Assembly: GCA_002398845.1 (NCBI GenBank)
Contig: DHBY01000072.1
Coordinates: 868 to 13,757, forward strand
Source of the DNA: Firmicutes bacterium UBA4916
GTDB taxonomy: Bacteria > Bacillota > Clostridia > Tissierellales > Tepidimicrobiaceae
Direction: 5' to 3'
DNA: 12,890 bases
Shown here: positions 1 to 7,627 of the stretch, one piece after another
Numbering within the stretch: position 1 is the first letter of the stretch
Layout of the letters: each line of letters starts with the position of its first letter
The notes under the pieces: model-generated
Told to the model about the DNA's origin: nothing
Seen by the model: only the letters and a program-made list of their open reading frames with translations
The model's database searches: none
Position numbers and translations under genes: made by a program

Positions 1-159
1 GAAGAACTCGAAGAATTATTGGACATGACCAAGGCTTCCATAAAATCATATTTAGACTCAATTCAAAAAGGAGATTTCTCAGTAAATCCAATGGAATGTT
101 CGCCTTTCTGTATTTATAAGGACATATGTAGATATAAAGAAGTTTTGGAGGTGATATGA
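1..159 (+). CDS. addB: AddB-like nuclease subunit, C-terminal end only
   Basis: Only the last 52 codons and the TGA (157-159) are in the window. The reading frame ends with three cysteines, at codons 97, 109 and 127, in a C-x3-C-x5-C pattern. This resembles the C-terminal part of the Fe-S cluster that closes the PD-(D/E)XK nuclease domain in AddB, Cas4 and related enzymes. From memory, Bacillus AddB uses C-x2-C-x5-C, so the first spacing is one residue longer here. The stop overlaps the start of the AddA-like gene, which fits the usual addB-addA order and translational coupling. The partner subunit would help process double-strand DNA ends for recombination. Identity rests on this cysteine tail and on the neighbour; another Fe-S nuclease of the same fold is possible. 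Confidence 0.72.
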   Translation, partial: EELEELLDMTKASIKSYLDSIQKGDFSVNPMECSPFCIYKDICRYKEVLEVI

Positions 160-3100
160 TGGGCAATACAGATTCTCAAAACTTAGCTATTACAACAATT
201 GACAGAAATGTGGCTGTAAATGCAGGGGCAGGGACGGGGAAGACTAAGGTTTTGACTGAAAGATATATTTATATTTTAGAAAATGGGAAATTAGAAAAGG
301 GTAAGGAAGTTGAATCCATAGTAGCCATAACCTTTACCAAAAAAGCAACTGGAGAGATGAAAGAAAGGATTAGGGATGAAATAAAAAATAGATTTTCCAA
401 AGGCAATAAGTGGAAAAGATATTATAGAGATATGGAAAAAGCAAATATCTCCACCATCCATAGCTTTTGCGGCAGTATCCTAAAGGATAATGCTTTAGAA
501 GCGGAAATCGATCCTATGTTTACAGTTTTAGATGATAATGATGGGGATTTACTATTAGAAGAAACTATTTTAGAATTGTTAACAAAGGGCATTGAAAAAG
601 ATAAAAATATATATAATATGATTAGATTATTTGGTAGGGATGATTTAACTAAAATGGTACCAGAAATTAAAAGTGTATACTATAAAATAAGAACCGTAGG
701 ATATACCTTTGAAGAAGTCAAAAACATGACCTTATCATCTATTGATAATATTAAAGTAAATTTTGATGATATAAAGTCAATTAAGGATGATTTTATCTAT
801 CTAATGGGTAAGTCTAGAAAAGGTTCAAAGATATACAAATTACAAACTGAGGATATTTGGATGAAATTTTATAAAGATGAATATTTTAAGGATGAATTGG
901 TGCCTATTTTAGAGTATTTATTAGACAATATTGGGACCAATTCTAAAGAAACTGATAGGATAGAAAAATTGGGAAGCTCCATCAATAAGGTATTAATGAT
1001 TAAGGAGAAACAATATAGATGGGTTTATGAAACTATATTGGAATTATTGATTGGGGTAGACAAAGAGTATACAAGGAAAAAAGATGAATTAGGGGTATTA
1101 GACTATGATGATTTGCAAATATTGGTTTTAAAACTTTTAGATAATGAATCCATTAGACAAAAATATCAAGACAAATTTAAATATATCATGGTAGATGAAT
1201 TTCAGGATACCAATGAGCTGCAAAAAAAGATATTTTATAAATTATGTACAAAAGATAAAATATTAGATAGATCAAATCTTTTTATAGTGGGAGATCCTAA
1301 ACAGTCTATATATGGATTTAGAGGTGCAGATTTAGAAGTGTTCTATGATGTAATGGATGATATAGAGAAGGTATCTAATCAAAAAACTATAACTTTGGAG
1401 AAAAATTTTAGAACGGTAGATACTATTATTACAGTTGTAAATAATCTATTTCAAGGATTGATGGGCGATAGATATAATGCCTTAAAAAGCCATCATATTT
1501 CTAAAAATAAAATAGATGTAGAAATATTGGAAAAAGAAGATTTAATAGTACCTTCTAATATAGGGAATAGTGATTATAGTATTTACTACGAAAGTAGATT
1601 AATAGCCAGTAGGATTAAGGAGCTAGTAGATGAAGGGCAATTTAATTATGGAGATTTTGCCTTATTGTTTAGAGCATCGACTATGGACAATATATATGAA
1701 GATGCATTAAGAGAATATGAAATTCCCTATTACAATATGGGAGGCAAAGGATTTTATCAGGGCCAAGAAATAATTGATTTATTAAACGGGATAAAGGCCA
1801 TAAGCAATGGATATGATACCATATCTACCATAGGATTTTTAAGAGGCCCCATGATAGGCCTTTCAGATAAAACCATATATTGGCTATTAAGATACAAAAG
1901 AAAAAGTCTAATTCATACATTAAACATGGACATCCCCTATATAGAAGGAAAAGAAAAGGGAAAAGTAGTAAAGGCTGAAAAACTTTTAAAACAATTAATG
2001 GCAAAGAAGGACTTATATGGGGTTTATCCATTATTAAATGAATTAATCAATGAAACCTATTATTTAGAGGGTTTATTACTCCATCAAGGGGGAAGGCAGT
2101 TAGTATCTAATGTATATAAGTTTTTAGAAATTGCTAGGAAATTTGATAAGGAATTTGTAGGTTCCTTAGAAGATTTTATTGATTATATTGAGAAATTAAA
2201 ACATACCGATGAATCTCAAGCCAAAATTCAAGGAGAAGACGCAGATGCGGTAAAGATAATGACAATTCATAAATCCAAGGGACTGCAGTTTCCTGTAGTA
2301 GTAATACCACAAATGGCTAGAGGATTTAATTATCAACAACCTAATATATTATTTAATAAAGACAAAGGTATAAGCTTAAAATATGATAATAATCCAGCCT
2401 TTTATAATAGTATGAAGGGGTATATAAGAAATAAAGAGGATGAAGAGAACAAACGAATATTATATGTAGCAATGACTAGAGCAGAAAAAAAGTTGATAAT
2501 TGGTAACCAAGGTAAAAGTAGTGGGTTTAAAAAACTTATAAAGAATTTAATAGATATAAATCAAGTTGAATTTATAGATAAAGTAAATAGCCATGGAGAT
2601 GAAAGGAAAGCCATAAAATTAATTGATGATAAATTATTATCTGTAAAACCTTTTGATAATAGGAAATTGCTATTACTTAGAGAAATGCCTGGATATAATC
2701 AAAAAACCTTTAATAGTTTTAATATATCCCAATATATTGAATTTAAACAATGCAAAAGAAGATTTTTTATGAAGTACTATAAAAGGCTTCCAATAGATGG
2801 AATGGATAAGAGTAAATTGGAAGAAGAAAAAGAAACCATGCCTATTATCTTAGATCCAGCAACTAAGGGAAACTTGATTCATAAATTCTGTGAGTATTAT
2901 AGAAGCTCTATGGAGCCAAGAAGGTTAATGGCAAAGGTAGCTAATTCCTTTGGTATGGAATACAATGATAAATTAGAGGGAGAATTAGCACCCTATATTA
3001 AAAATTATTTAAAGCATTATAAGGAAGAGTATGATAAAATTTATACAGAGAAAAGTTTTTACTTGAGAATTGAAGATGTCTATATAAATGGTATAATAGA

Positions 3101-3446
3101 TAGAATAAACATAAAAAGTGGTAAGGCAGAAATAATGGATTTTAAGACCAATAAAATTTATGATAACAAGACATATCTGATAAAAAATTATGAACCTCAA
3201 TTACAACTTTATGCTAATGCTTTTCAAAAAATTGCTAATATGGAGGTGAAGAGGGCAAGAATTTTTTTCTTGGAAACAGGAGAGATAGAAGAAATAGATA
3301 TTAGTAAAGAGGCTCTTCGAGAAAATTATAGAGATATAAGGGATTTTATAGCGTTTGTTACAAAAAATAACAATATTAGCAAGTATGAAAAAACTAGTAA
3401 TTGTACAGGAAATTGTAAATACAATATATTTTGTAATCTTAATTAG
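156..3446 (+). CDS. addA: AddA-like UvrD-family helicase with C-terminal Fe-S nuclease domain
   Basis: Superfamily 1 DNA helicase fused to a RecB-type nuclease; with AddB it would unwind and resect double-strand breaks. Helicase motifs in order (residues from ATG 156): Walker A AGAGTGKT 23-30, Ia TFTKKA near 59-64, STIHSFC near 99, Walker B VDEFQD 346-351, GDPKQSIYGFRGAD 379-392, NFR 417-419, TIHKSKGLQFP 703-713, VAMTRAE 771-777. Nuclease signatures: GNLIH (His909), GIIDR (Asp982), DFK (Asp995, Lys997) and QLQLY 1015-1019. Cys866 in QCKRRFF plus Cys1083, Cys1087 and Cys1093 would complete a four-cysteine Fe-S site, which I do not expect in Bacillus AddA. At 1096 residues it is shorter than the roughly 1230 of Bacillus AddA. 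The GGAGG at 147-151 suits a start at ATG 159 (7-base gap) at least as well as 156 (4-base gap). Confidence 0.85.
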   Translation: MMGNTDSQNLAITTIDRNVAVNAGAGTGKTKVLTERYIYILENGKLEKGKEVESIVAITFTKKATGEMKERIRDEIKNRFSKGNKWKRYYRDMEKANISTIHSFCGSILKDNALEAEIDPMFTVLDDNDGDLLLEETILELLTKGIEKDKNIYNMIRLFGRDDLTKMVPEIKSVYYKIRTVGYTFEEVKNMTLSSIDNIKVNFDDIKSIKDDFIYLMGKSRKGSKIYKLQTEDIWMKFYKDEYFKDELVPILEYLLDNIGTNSKETDRIEKLGSSINKVLMIKEKQYRWVYETILELLIGVDKEYTRKKDELGVLDYDDLQILVLKLLDNESIRQKYQDKFKYIMVDEFQDTNELQKKIFYKLCTKDKILDRSNLFIVGDPKQSIYGFRGADLEVFYDVMDDIEKVSNQKTITLEKNFRTVDTIITVVNNLFQGLMGDRYNALKSHHISKNKIDVEILEKEDLIVPSNIGNSDYSIYYESRLIASRIKELVDEGQFNYGDFALLFRASTMDNIYEDALREYEIPYYNMGGKGFYQGQEIIDLLNGIKAISNGYDTISTIGFLRGPMIGLSDKTIYWLLRYKRKSLIHTLNMDIPYIEGKEKGKVVKAEKLLKQLMAKKDLYGVYPLLNELINETYYLEGLLLHQGGRQLVSNVYKFLEIARKFDKEFVGSLEDFIDYIEKLKHTDESQAKIQGEDADAVKIMTIHKSKGLQFPVVVIPQMARGFNYQQPNILFNKDKGISLKYDNNPAFYNSMKGYIRNKEDEENKRILYVAMTRAEKKLIIGNQGKSSGFKKLIKNLIDINQVEFIDKVNSHGDERKAIKLIDDKLLSVKPFDNRKLLLLREMPGYNQKTFNSFNISQYIEFKQCKRRFFMKYYKRLPIDGMDKSKLEEEKETMPIILDPATKGNLIHKFCEYYRSSMEPRRLMAKVANSFGMEYNDKLEGELAPYIKNYLKHYKEEYDKIYTEKSFYLRIEDVYINGIIDRINIKSGKAEIMDFKTNKIYDNKTYLIKNYEPQLQLYANAFQKIANMEVKRARIFFLETGEIEEIDISKEALRENYRDIRDFIAFVTKNNNISKYEKTSNCTGNCKYNIFCNLN

Positions 3447-3495
3447 GGGATATAGACGGGAAATTTTTTAAAATGTAGGGACCAATAAATTAGTT

Positions 3496-3501
3496 TATAA
3501 T
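3496..3501 (+). promoter_or_regulatory. Candidate -10 box (TATAAT) for the XRE/TPR regulator
   Basis: A perfect TATAAT lies just before the regulator gene. A convincing -35 hexamer is not visible 16-18 bases upstream (the sequence there is close to TGTAGG). Transcription from this box would begin near 3508. That is after the ATG at 3500 but before the GGGGAGAGG ribosome site, so it supports the GTG start at 3527. Confidence 0.45.
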
Positions 3502-3526
3502 GAAGAAAAGACAGGGGAGAGGTAAA

Positions 3527-4264
3527 GTGAAGGAACTTACTATATTGGAACCGGGACAAAGACTTAAAGAGGCTAGAAAAAAGCTAGGCTTAAAGCAAGA
3601 TGATCTAGCAGGAGAAAATATGTCAAAAAATTATATATCCATGTTTGAAAATGGGAAAAGACGTATTAGCATTATAAACGCAGCATATTTTGCAGATATA
3701 TTAAATAACAAGGCAGAAGAAAAAGGAATAAAATTAAATGTTACAGCCTCTTACTTTGTAAAGAATGAGAAAGATATTGCTCGGGAAAAATGTATAGATT
3801 GGATAGATAAAATATTAGATAAAAAGGGAAATAATAAAATTGAAGTTTATAGGGAATTGTATAAGCTAATATATCTATCGAAGAAATATGGACTAGATGA
3901 TATATTAGCCAAGGCATTGGAATTAAAAGGAAAGCAATTGTATAGAAATGGCCTATATAGCTGTGCAATAGCCCATTTTTCAAAAAGTCTTTCCTTCTAC
4001 ATTAGGGAAGAAGATAATTTGGGGATTAAAGGCTCCTATTTAGCCATGGGAAAGACTTATTTTATGAATGGAAATTTTAAAATGGCTATAGTTTATTATA
4101 ATTTAGCTGGTTTAATTAAAAATGAGGACTGTATACTTTACTATAAAGCATTATGCTATTATAAATTGGAAGAATTTGAAGTAGCAAAAAGTATTATAGA
4201 TAAAATTATGTTTAAGGATGAAAGAGTATTAGAATTAGAAAACTATATACACACAAATGCTTAA
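3527..4264 (+). CDS. XRE-family transcriptional regulator with TPR-like C-terminal domain
   Basis: A cytoplasmic DNA-binding regulator of 245 residues from GTG 3527. That start is preferred because GGGGAGAGG (3514-3522) sits 4 bases upstream; an ATG at 3500 would add nine residues but lacks a good ribosome site and overlaps a TATAAT. Residues about 10-61 form an HTH_XRE domain (GQRLKEARKKLGLKQDDLA, then NYISMFENGKRR). The rest is helical. From about residue 115 it shows TPR-like repeats: AKALELKGKQLYRNGLYSCA, then GSYLAMGKTYFMNGNFKMAI, then YYKALCYYKLEEFEVAKSII. Such HTH-TPR proteins often respond to a peptide or protein partner, but no partner is evident here. It lies 80 bases after the addA-like gene and may start a transcript that includes the two downstream genes. 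Its target is unknown. Confidence 0.8.
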   Translation: MKELTILEPGQRLKEARKKLGLKQDDLAGENMSKNYISMFENGKRRISIINAAYFADILNNKAEEKGIKLNVTASYFVKNEKDIAREKCIDWIDKILDKKGNNKIEVYRELYKLIYLSKKYGLDDILAKALELKGKQLYRNGLYSCAIAHFSKSLSFYIREEDNLGIKGSYLAMGKTYFMNGNFKMAIVYYNLAGLIKNEDCILYYKALCYYKLEEFEVAKSIIDKIMFKDERVLELENYIHTNA

Positions 4265-4270
4265 TAATAG

Positions 4271-4435
4271 ATGTTAAAATTAATTAAGCGAGGGGCTATT
4301 TTGTTAGCAATTGTAATATTATTTTTATTGTTAGGATTTTTAGTTATATTAAGTCAAAGATATATATTAGATAAAGAAAGTAGTTTAAATAAATACAGAC
4401 TATTTACTAAAGGGTGTTTTTATGAAAAAACATAA
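4271..4435 (+). CDS. Possible 54-residue single-span membrane peptide
   Basis: An open frame runs from ATG 4271 to TAA 4433-4435. The product has a basic N-terminus (LKLIKRG), one hydrophobic segment at residues about 9-28, then a polar tail including KESSLNKYR. This is the positive-inside pattern of a small membrane protein. ATG 4271 follows the regulator's stop by six bases without a ribosome site, so it would need reinitiation. TTG 4301 has GAGGGG (4290-4295) five bases upstream and would give 44 residues, losing the basic start. The frame overlaps the next gene by 14 bases. In DNA this AT-rich a hydrophobic frame of this length can arise by chance, and I recognise no family. Confidence 0.35.
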   Translation: MLKLIKRGAILLAIVILFLLLGFLVILSQRYILDKESSLNKYRLFTKGCFYEKT

Positions 4436-6332
4436 TATAATACTTATATTAGCTCTAGTCATAGCTTTTTCCTTTAATAATATTACTTATGCTGCTGATG
4501 CTGCTGGAGACAAAACTATTTTAATCATATTGGATGAAATGAAATTTGAAGACATTGAGGACATTTTTAATAATGATAATTTTGGCATGGGATTTGTTAA
4601 TTTAAAAACTAGAAAGCCTTTTGGGGATAGTAGTTTTTATTTTACCATTGCAGCAGGAAGAAAAGTTGGTGTTAAACCAGAGAATTATAAAGGTCTATAT
4701 AAAAATAGGGATGGGACCATAAAAGTAGCTGGTTTTGAGGATATGTATAAAAATTTAAAGAAACAGAACAATAATATAAAAGTGGATATATTAGGCGAAA
4801 AGTTAAAGACAAAAGGTATTTCCTATATAGGAGATGATTCTTCGGCTATTATTGCTGCAGATAAAAGTGGAAATATTAAATCAGGTGAAATTGAAATAAA
4901 ATATGATAGAAGATGGTTAAAAGAAAAAACAGACTATCATCTATCGAATTCTAGTATCCTCGTTCTTTCTTATGAAATAGGTGAAACAAAATACAGAACT
5001 GAGCTTCTAAAAAATTACATTCATGATTTTAGGGACTATAATATTTTGATAGTTCCCAAGGGTGTCCCAGAGGAAATGAAACATCTTTTAAATCAAAATT
5101 TGGCTCCAATTATATATGTTAAAGATGGTGGCAGGGGATTACTAAAAAGCTCTTCGACTAAAAGAGAAGGTTTTGTAACTTTAGAAGACATATTTGTGGA
5201 ATTAATCACTACCAATGGAGGAAATAGCCCTTTTGCAATAGGCAATAAAATTAATATAATAGAAAAGCAGAATAGTCTTATGGAGGCTCAAAACTTATTT
5301 AAAAAAACCATAAATTTATTATGGATTGCGTATATATTCCACGGAATCGTATATTTTATACAGTGCTATTCTGCATATTATATATATAAAAATAGAAAAG
5401 AAAAATTATCTTCTCTTAACTTTTATCATAGTTTTATAGTTGTTAATATATTTGTTACCTTGTTAATGGGAGCTTCATCATTACATGTACAAATTATTTT
5501 ATACTTGTTTATAAATCTTTTGGTAACCTATATTATAACTTTATTTATTTCAGAAAAGGAAGTAAATACCATTGGGCTATTTGCAACTTTAACCTATGGA
5601 TTAATTATCTTTGGCATCTTTTTTTACCCAGAAGTTATTTATAATTCCTATATAGGTTTTAACAATTTGTTTTATGGTGCTAGGTATTATGGCTTTAATA
5701 ATGGTATAATGGGGGTTTTATTAGTTACATCCATAATCAGTTATTTCTTTATAAAAGATTTATTGCCAAATAAAATACTAGATAATTTAGTATCCTTACT
5801 TTACTTTTCTACAAATATGTTAGCTTTGTCATCCAATTATGGTGCTAATACTGGTGGATTTTTAACATCTGTGATTCTGTTTTTAGTAATAGTATATATA
5901 AGTTTTCTTGGTAGAAATCGGAATACGAGGAATATGATAATATTAATACTCATTGGGATTTTATTATTTGGATTCAATATGTACTTTGATAGATTAAGCA
6001 GTGAAAAAAGCCATGCAATTAGCTTTTTATCTAGGGTAAAAAACTTTGGAATTAGTGAGTTTATAGATATGTTTAAAGTTAAAATCAAAGAATTGGTAAA
6101 ACTAACATTGATGCCTCCTTTTAGTATAGTAATAGTGGCGCAAATACTTTCCTTGAAAAAGTTATTAAAGGAAGAAAAGATAAACATAAAGGCAGAAACT
6201 TATATAATACTATTTACGGCTGTGGTAGGTTTTATACTTAATGATACGGGTATGATTACCTTTATATATATGGTCCATTATCTAATATCTTTATTGCTAT
6301 ATGAAATAACAGAAAAACCTTCTAATATCTAG
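4422..6332 (+). CDS. Secreted alkaline-phosphatase-fold-like domain fused to a polytopic membrane domain, function unknown
   Basis: 636 residues from ATG 4422, with AAGGGTG 5-6 bases upstream. Residues 1-24 form a signal peptide ending in TYA. Residues about 30-285 look like a degenerate alkaline-phosphatase fold: a hydrophobic strand into LDEM (Asp38), FTIAAGR 74-80, LGEKLKTKGISYIGDD near 124-139, and SSTKREGFVTLEDI 244-257. The last motif resembles the STRRPG...DI segment I recall in uncharacterised membrane proteins of Actinobacteria and Firmicutes. About ten hydrophobic segments follow from residue 295, with RYYGFNNG 421-428, YGANTGG 473-479 and NDTG 607-610, which also resemble conserved membrane-part motifs of that group. 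The complete metal-ligand set of active phosphatases is not evident, so catalysis is uncertain. An extracytoplasmic role at the membrane or envelope is inferred. Confidence 0.6.
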   Translation: MKKHNIILILALVIAFSFNNITYAADAAGDKTILIILDEMKFEDIEDIFNNDNFGMGFVNLKTRKPFGDSSFYFTIAAGRKVGVKPENYKGLYKNRDGTIKVAGFEDMYKNLKKQNNNIKVDILGEKLKTKGISYIGDDSSAIIAADKSGNIKSGEIEIKYDRRWLKEKTDYHLSNSSILVLSYEIGETKYRTELLKNYIHDFRDYNILIVPKGVPEEMKHLLNQNLAPIIYVKDGGRGLLKSSSTKREGFVTLEDIFVELITTNGGNSPFAIGNKINIIEKQNSLMEAQNLFKKTINLLWIAYIFHGIVYFIQCYSAYYIYKNRKEKLSSLNFYHSFIVVNIFVTLLMGASSLHVQIILYLFINLLVTYIITLFISEKEVNTIGLFATLTYGLIIFGIFFYPEVIYNSYIGFNNLFYGARYYGFNNGIMGVLLVTSIISYFFIKDLLPNKILDNLVSLLYFSTNMLALSSNYGANTGGFLTSVILFLVIVYISFLGRNRNTRNMIILILIGILLFGFNMYFDRLSSEKSHAISFLSRVKNFGISEFIDMFKVKIKELVKLTLMPPFSIVIVAQILSLKKLLKEEKINIKAETYIILFTAVVGFILNDTGMITFIYMVHYLISLLLYEITEKPSNI

Positions 6333-6340
6333 AGGGTTTT
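6314..6340. terminator. Bidirectional terminator hairpin spanning two convergent stop codons
   Basis: Positions 6314-6324 pair with 6330-6340 (AAAACCTTCTA with TAGAGGGTTTT), giving an 11-bp stem with one wobble pair and a 5-base loop. The plus strand continues as CTTGTTTTC, and the minus strand leaves the stem with GGTTTTTC, so each side has a short T-run. The hairpin holds the stop codons of both converging genes, which share the CTAG at 6329-6332. It is modest in G+C but well placed to end both transcripts. Confidence 0.65.
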
Positions 6341-7495
6341 CTTGTTTTCTATCATTTTTTCGATGGATATACTATAAAGTATTTTAAGAGCTATAAGGGT
6401 AGTTATAATCGAGATTATCACTAGTAGTTTATATCCGCCAAGATTATAAAATATAGGGCCTAGTATTGAATATAATGTTACTGTTATTGCATTTACCGTA
6501 TAGAACAAACTCATAAAGGTACCCCTTTTTTCAGGTTCTATTTCAGAACATAGGGTTTGATAAGCAGTCCAGCCTCCATCTAAACCAATTGTCATTACTA
6601 CTAGAGAACCAATAATAAATGGCATAGATTTTACGAAAGCAATAGGGATTAAAGCTATTAATATAATAGTGAAAAAGATTCTGGATAATTTCTCTTTTCC
6701 TATTTTATCAGTAAACAAAGCTGCAAATATAATACCTACTACTGTGCCTAATGCAATTATTGTATAGGCATAGCCAATTTGAACTTGTCCAAGATTAAAA
6801 TCATTGGAAAGATATATGCCTAAAAAGCTAAGTAATAAGGAAGGTGCTGCAAGTATTAAAAATACAACCGACAGAGATTTATAATGAATAGGATTTTTAA
6901 GCATGGTTACAAGCCCTTTTATATCAATCCTTACTTCCTTCGACTTTTTTGTTTCAGGTAGCCTAAATAATAACAATAGGCAAATTACCCCTATTATAGT
7001 AAGGGGTAGATATACGCTTTTTAAAACCCTATATTTATTTATCATATGCGCAGCATATAAAGGACTAAATAAAATAGCAGCTCCAAAAGCCACCCTCAGT
7101 AGACCCGAGGCTTTTCCTCGATCTTTATAATCGATAAATTCACTTAAATAGGATAGATTTGTACCACTAAGTGAAAAATAGCCAATACCTATAAGAATCC
7201 TACCTAATGCAAAGGTAATTGGACTAGCAGCGAATCCGCTTATTAATGTGCCAACAATAAAAAAAGCCAAGGCTACCATTAAGCTTTTCTTTTTACCATA
7301 TTTATCAGCAAAAACTCCCAATATTGGCACCAATAATCCTACTAAGGAAAACCCAATATTAAATAAGATTACAGAACTATCCCTTATGCCAAAGTATTGA
7401 GAAAGAAAAGGGGCTAAAGGGGCTATAAGATTCATTTCTGCTGCTATTATTAGTTGAATAAAAAATGTAGTAAAGAACATTAAAAACAAATGCAT
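6329..7495 (-). CDS. MFS drug-exporter-like transporter (DHA1 type)
   Basis: 388 residues with about twelve hydrophobic segments, as expected for a Major Facilitator Superfamily proton-coupled exporter in the cytoplasmic membrane. Motif A is clear between segments 2 and 3: GVFADKYGKKK, residues 60-70. Arg99 in LGRILIGIG matches motif B. RLPET (178-182) closes the N-terminal half before a cytoplasmic loop, and a weaker motif-A copy (LFTDKIGKEK) lies in the second half. The start is set by AAAGGAGG (complement of 7501-7508), five bases from the ATG. The gene diverges from the marR-abc pair and probably responds to the same regulator. Substrate cannot be read from the sequence; a toxic small molecule is the usual case, and a sugar or metabolite exporter is an alternative. 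Confidence 0.85.
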   Translation of the reverse strand: MHLFLMFFTTFFIQLIIAAEMNLIAPLAPFLSQYFGIRDSSVILFNIGFSLVGLLVPILGVFADKYGKKKSLMVALAFFIVGTLISGFAASPITFALGRILIGIGYFSLSGTNLSYLSEFIDYKDRGKASGLLRVAFGAAILFSPLYAAHMINKYRVLKSVYLPLTIIGVICLLLLFRLPETKKSKEVRIDIKGLVTMLKNPIHYKSLSVVFLILAAPSLLLSFLGIYLSNDFNLGQVQIGYAYTIIALGTVVGIIFAALFTDKIGKEKLSRIFFTIILIALIPIAFVKSMPFIIGSLVVMTIGLDGGWTAYQTLCSEIEPEKRGTFMSLFYTVNAITVTLYSILGPIFYNLGGYKLLVIISIITTLIALKILYSISIEKMIENKKTL

Positions 7496-7510
7496 AGAAT
7501 CCTCCTTTAA

Positions 7511-7537
7511 ATATGTAGTATATATAATTATACATAT
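7511..7537. repeat. Inverted repeat in the divergent promoter, possible second operator
   Basis: Perfect 7-bp arms ATATGTA (7511-7517) and TACATAT (7531-7537) enclose 13 bases that contain the candidate -10 of the leftward MFS promoter. A shorter GTATA/TATAC pair is nested inside. The MarR regulator encoded beside it is the obvious candidate to bind here. The region is so AT-rich that such repeats are not rare. Confidence 0.4.
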
Positions 7538-7547
7538 ATAATTGCAA
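7519..7547 (-). promoter_or_regulatory. Candidate promoter for the MFS transporter
   Basis: On the minus strand TTGCAA (7547-7542) and TATATA (7524-7519) are 17 bases apart, placing the transcript start near 7512, about 17 bases before the start codon. The TTGCAA is its own reverse complement and also serves the rightward promoter. A minus-strand TATAAT at 7532-7527 is an alternative -10 without a good -35. Confidence 0.5.
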
Positions 7548-7570
7548 AAAGGGAATAGAGCTGGTATAAT
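7542..7570 (+). promoter_or_regulatory. Sigma-A-type promoter for the marR-abc operon
   Basis: TTGCAA (7542-7547), a 17-base spacer and a perfect TATAAT (7565-7570), preceded by TGG so that it is also an extended -10. This is the best promoter in the window. It places the transcript start near 7577, inside the ATATCG palindrome, leaving a leader of about 50 bases. Confidence 0.8.
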
Positions 7571-7585
7571 ATCGTTATGCGATAT
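7569..7585. promoter_or_regulatory. Likely MarR operator (17-bp palindrome over -10/+1)
   Basis: ATATCG-TTATG-CGATAT: perfect 6-bp arms around five bases, overlapping the end of the TATAAT and the predicted transcript start. Size and position match MarR-family operators, which are usually 16-20 bp palindromes that block the regulator's own promoter. Assignment to this MarR is inferred from adjacency. Confidence 0.6.
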
Positions 7586-7627
7586 ATTAGATAGCCGAAC
7601 TTAAGTTTTATGGAGGGGGGGAATGCC

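Noticed and set aside
3432..3437. Additional TGTAAT copies elsewhere, such as at the end of the addA-like gene
   Set aside because: They are single copies without an 11-bp partner; expected often by chance in DNA this rich in A and T.
1..4264. AddAB-like genes plus XRE regulator as a phage-defence island
   Set aside because: AddAB is a housekeeping recombination complex, the regulator has its own promoter, and no defence effector or mobile element is present.
4491..4508. GCTGCT-GAT-GCTGCT microrepeat
   Set aside because: It encodes the Ala-rich residues at the signal-peptide cleavage area, which is an ordinary composition effect.
5837..6187. 116-codon open frame on the minus strand
   Set aside because: It lies wholly inside the membrane part of the plus-strand 636-residue protein, has no ribosome site of note and reads as the complement of hydrophobic codons.
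7511..7543. Repeated TATATAATT units (7521-7529, 7535-7543) as a repeat array or attachment site
   Set aside because: There are only two short AT-only copies within a promoter region, and no integrase or spacer structure is nearby.
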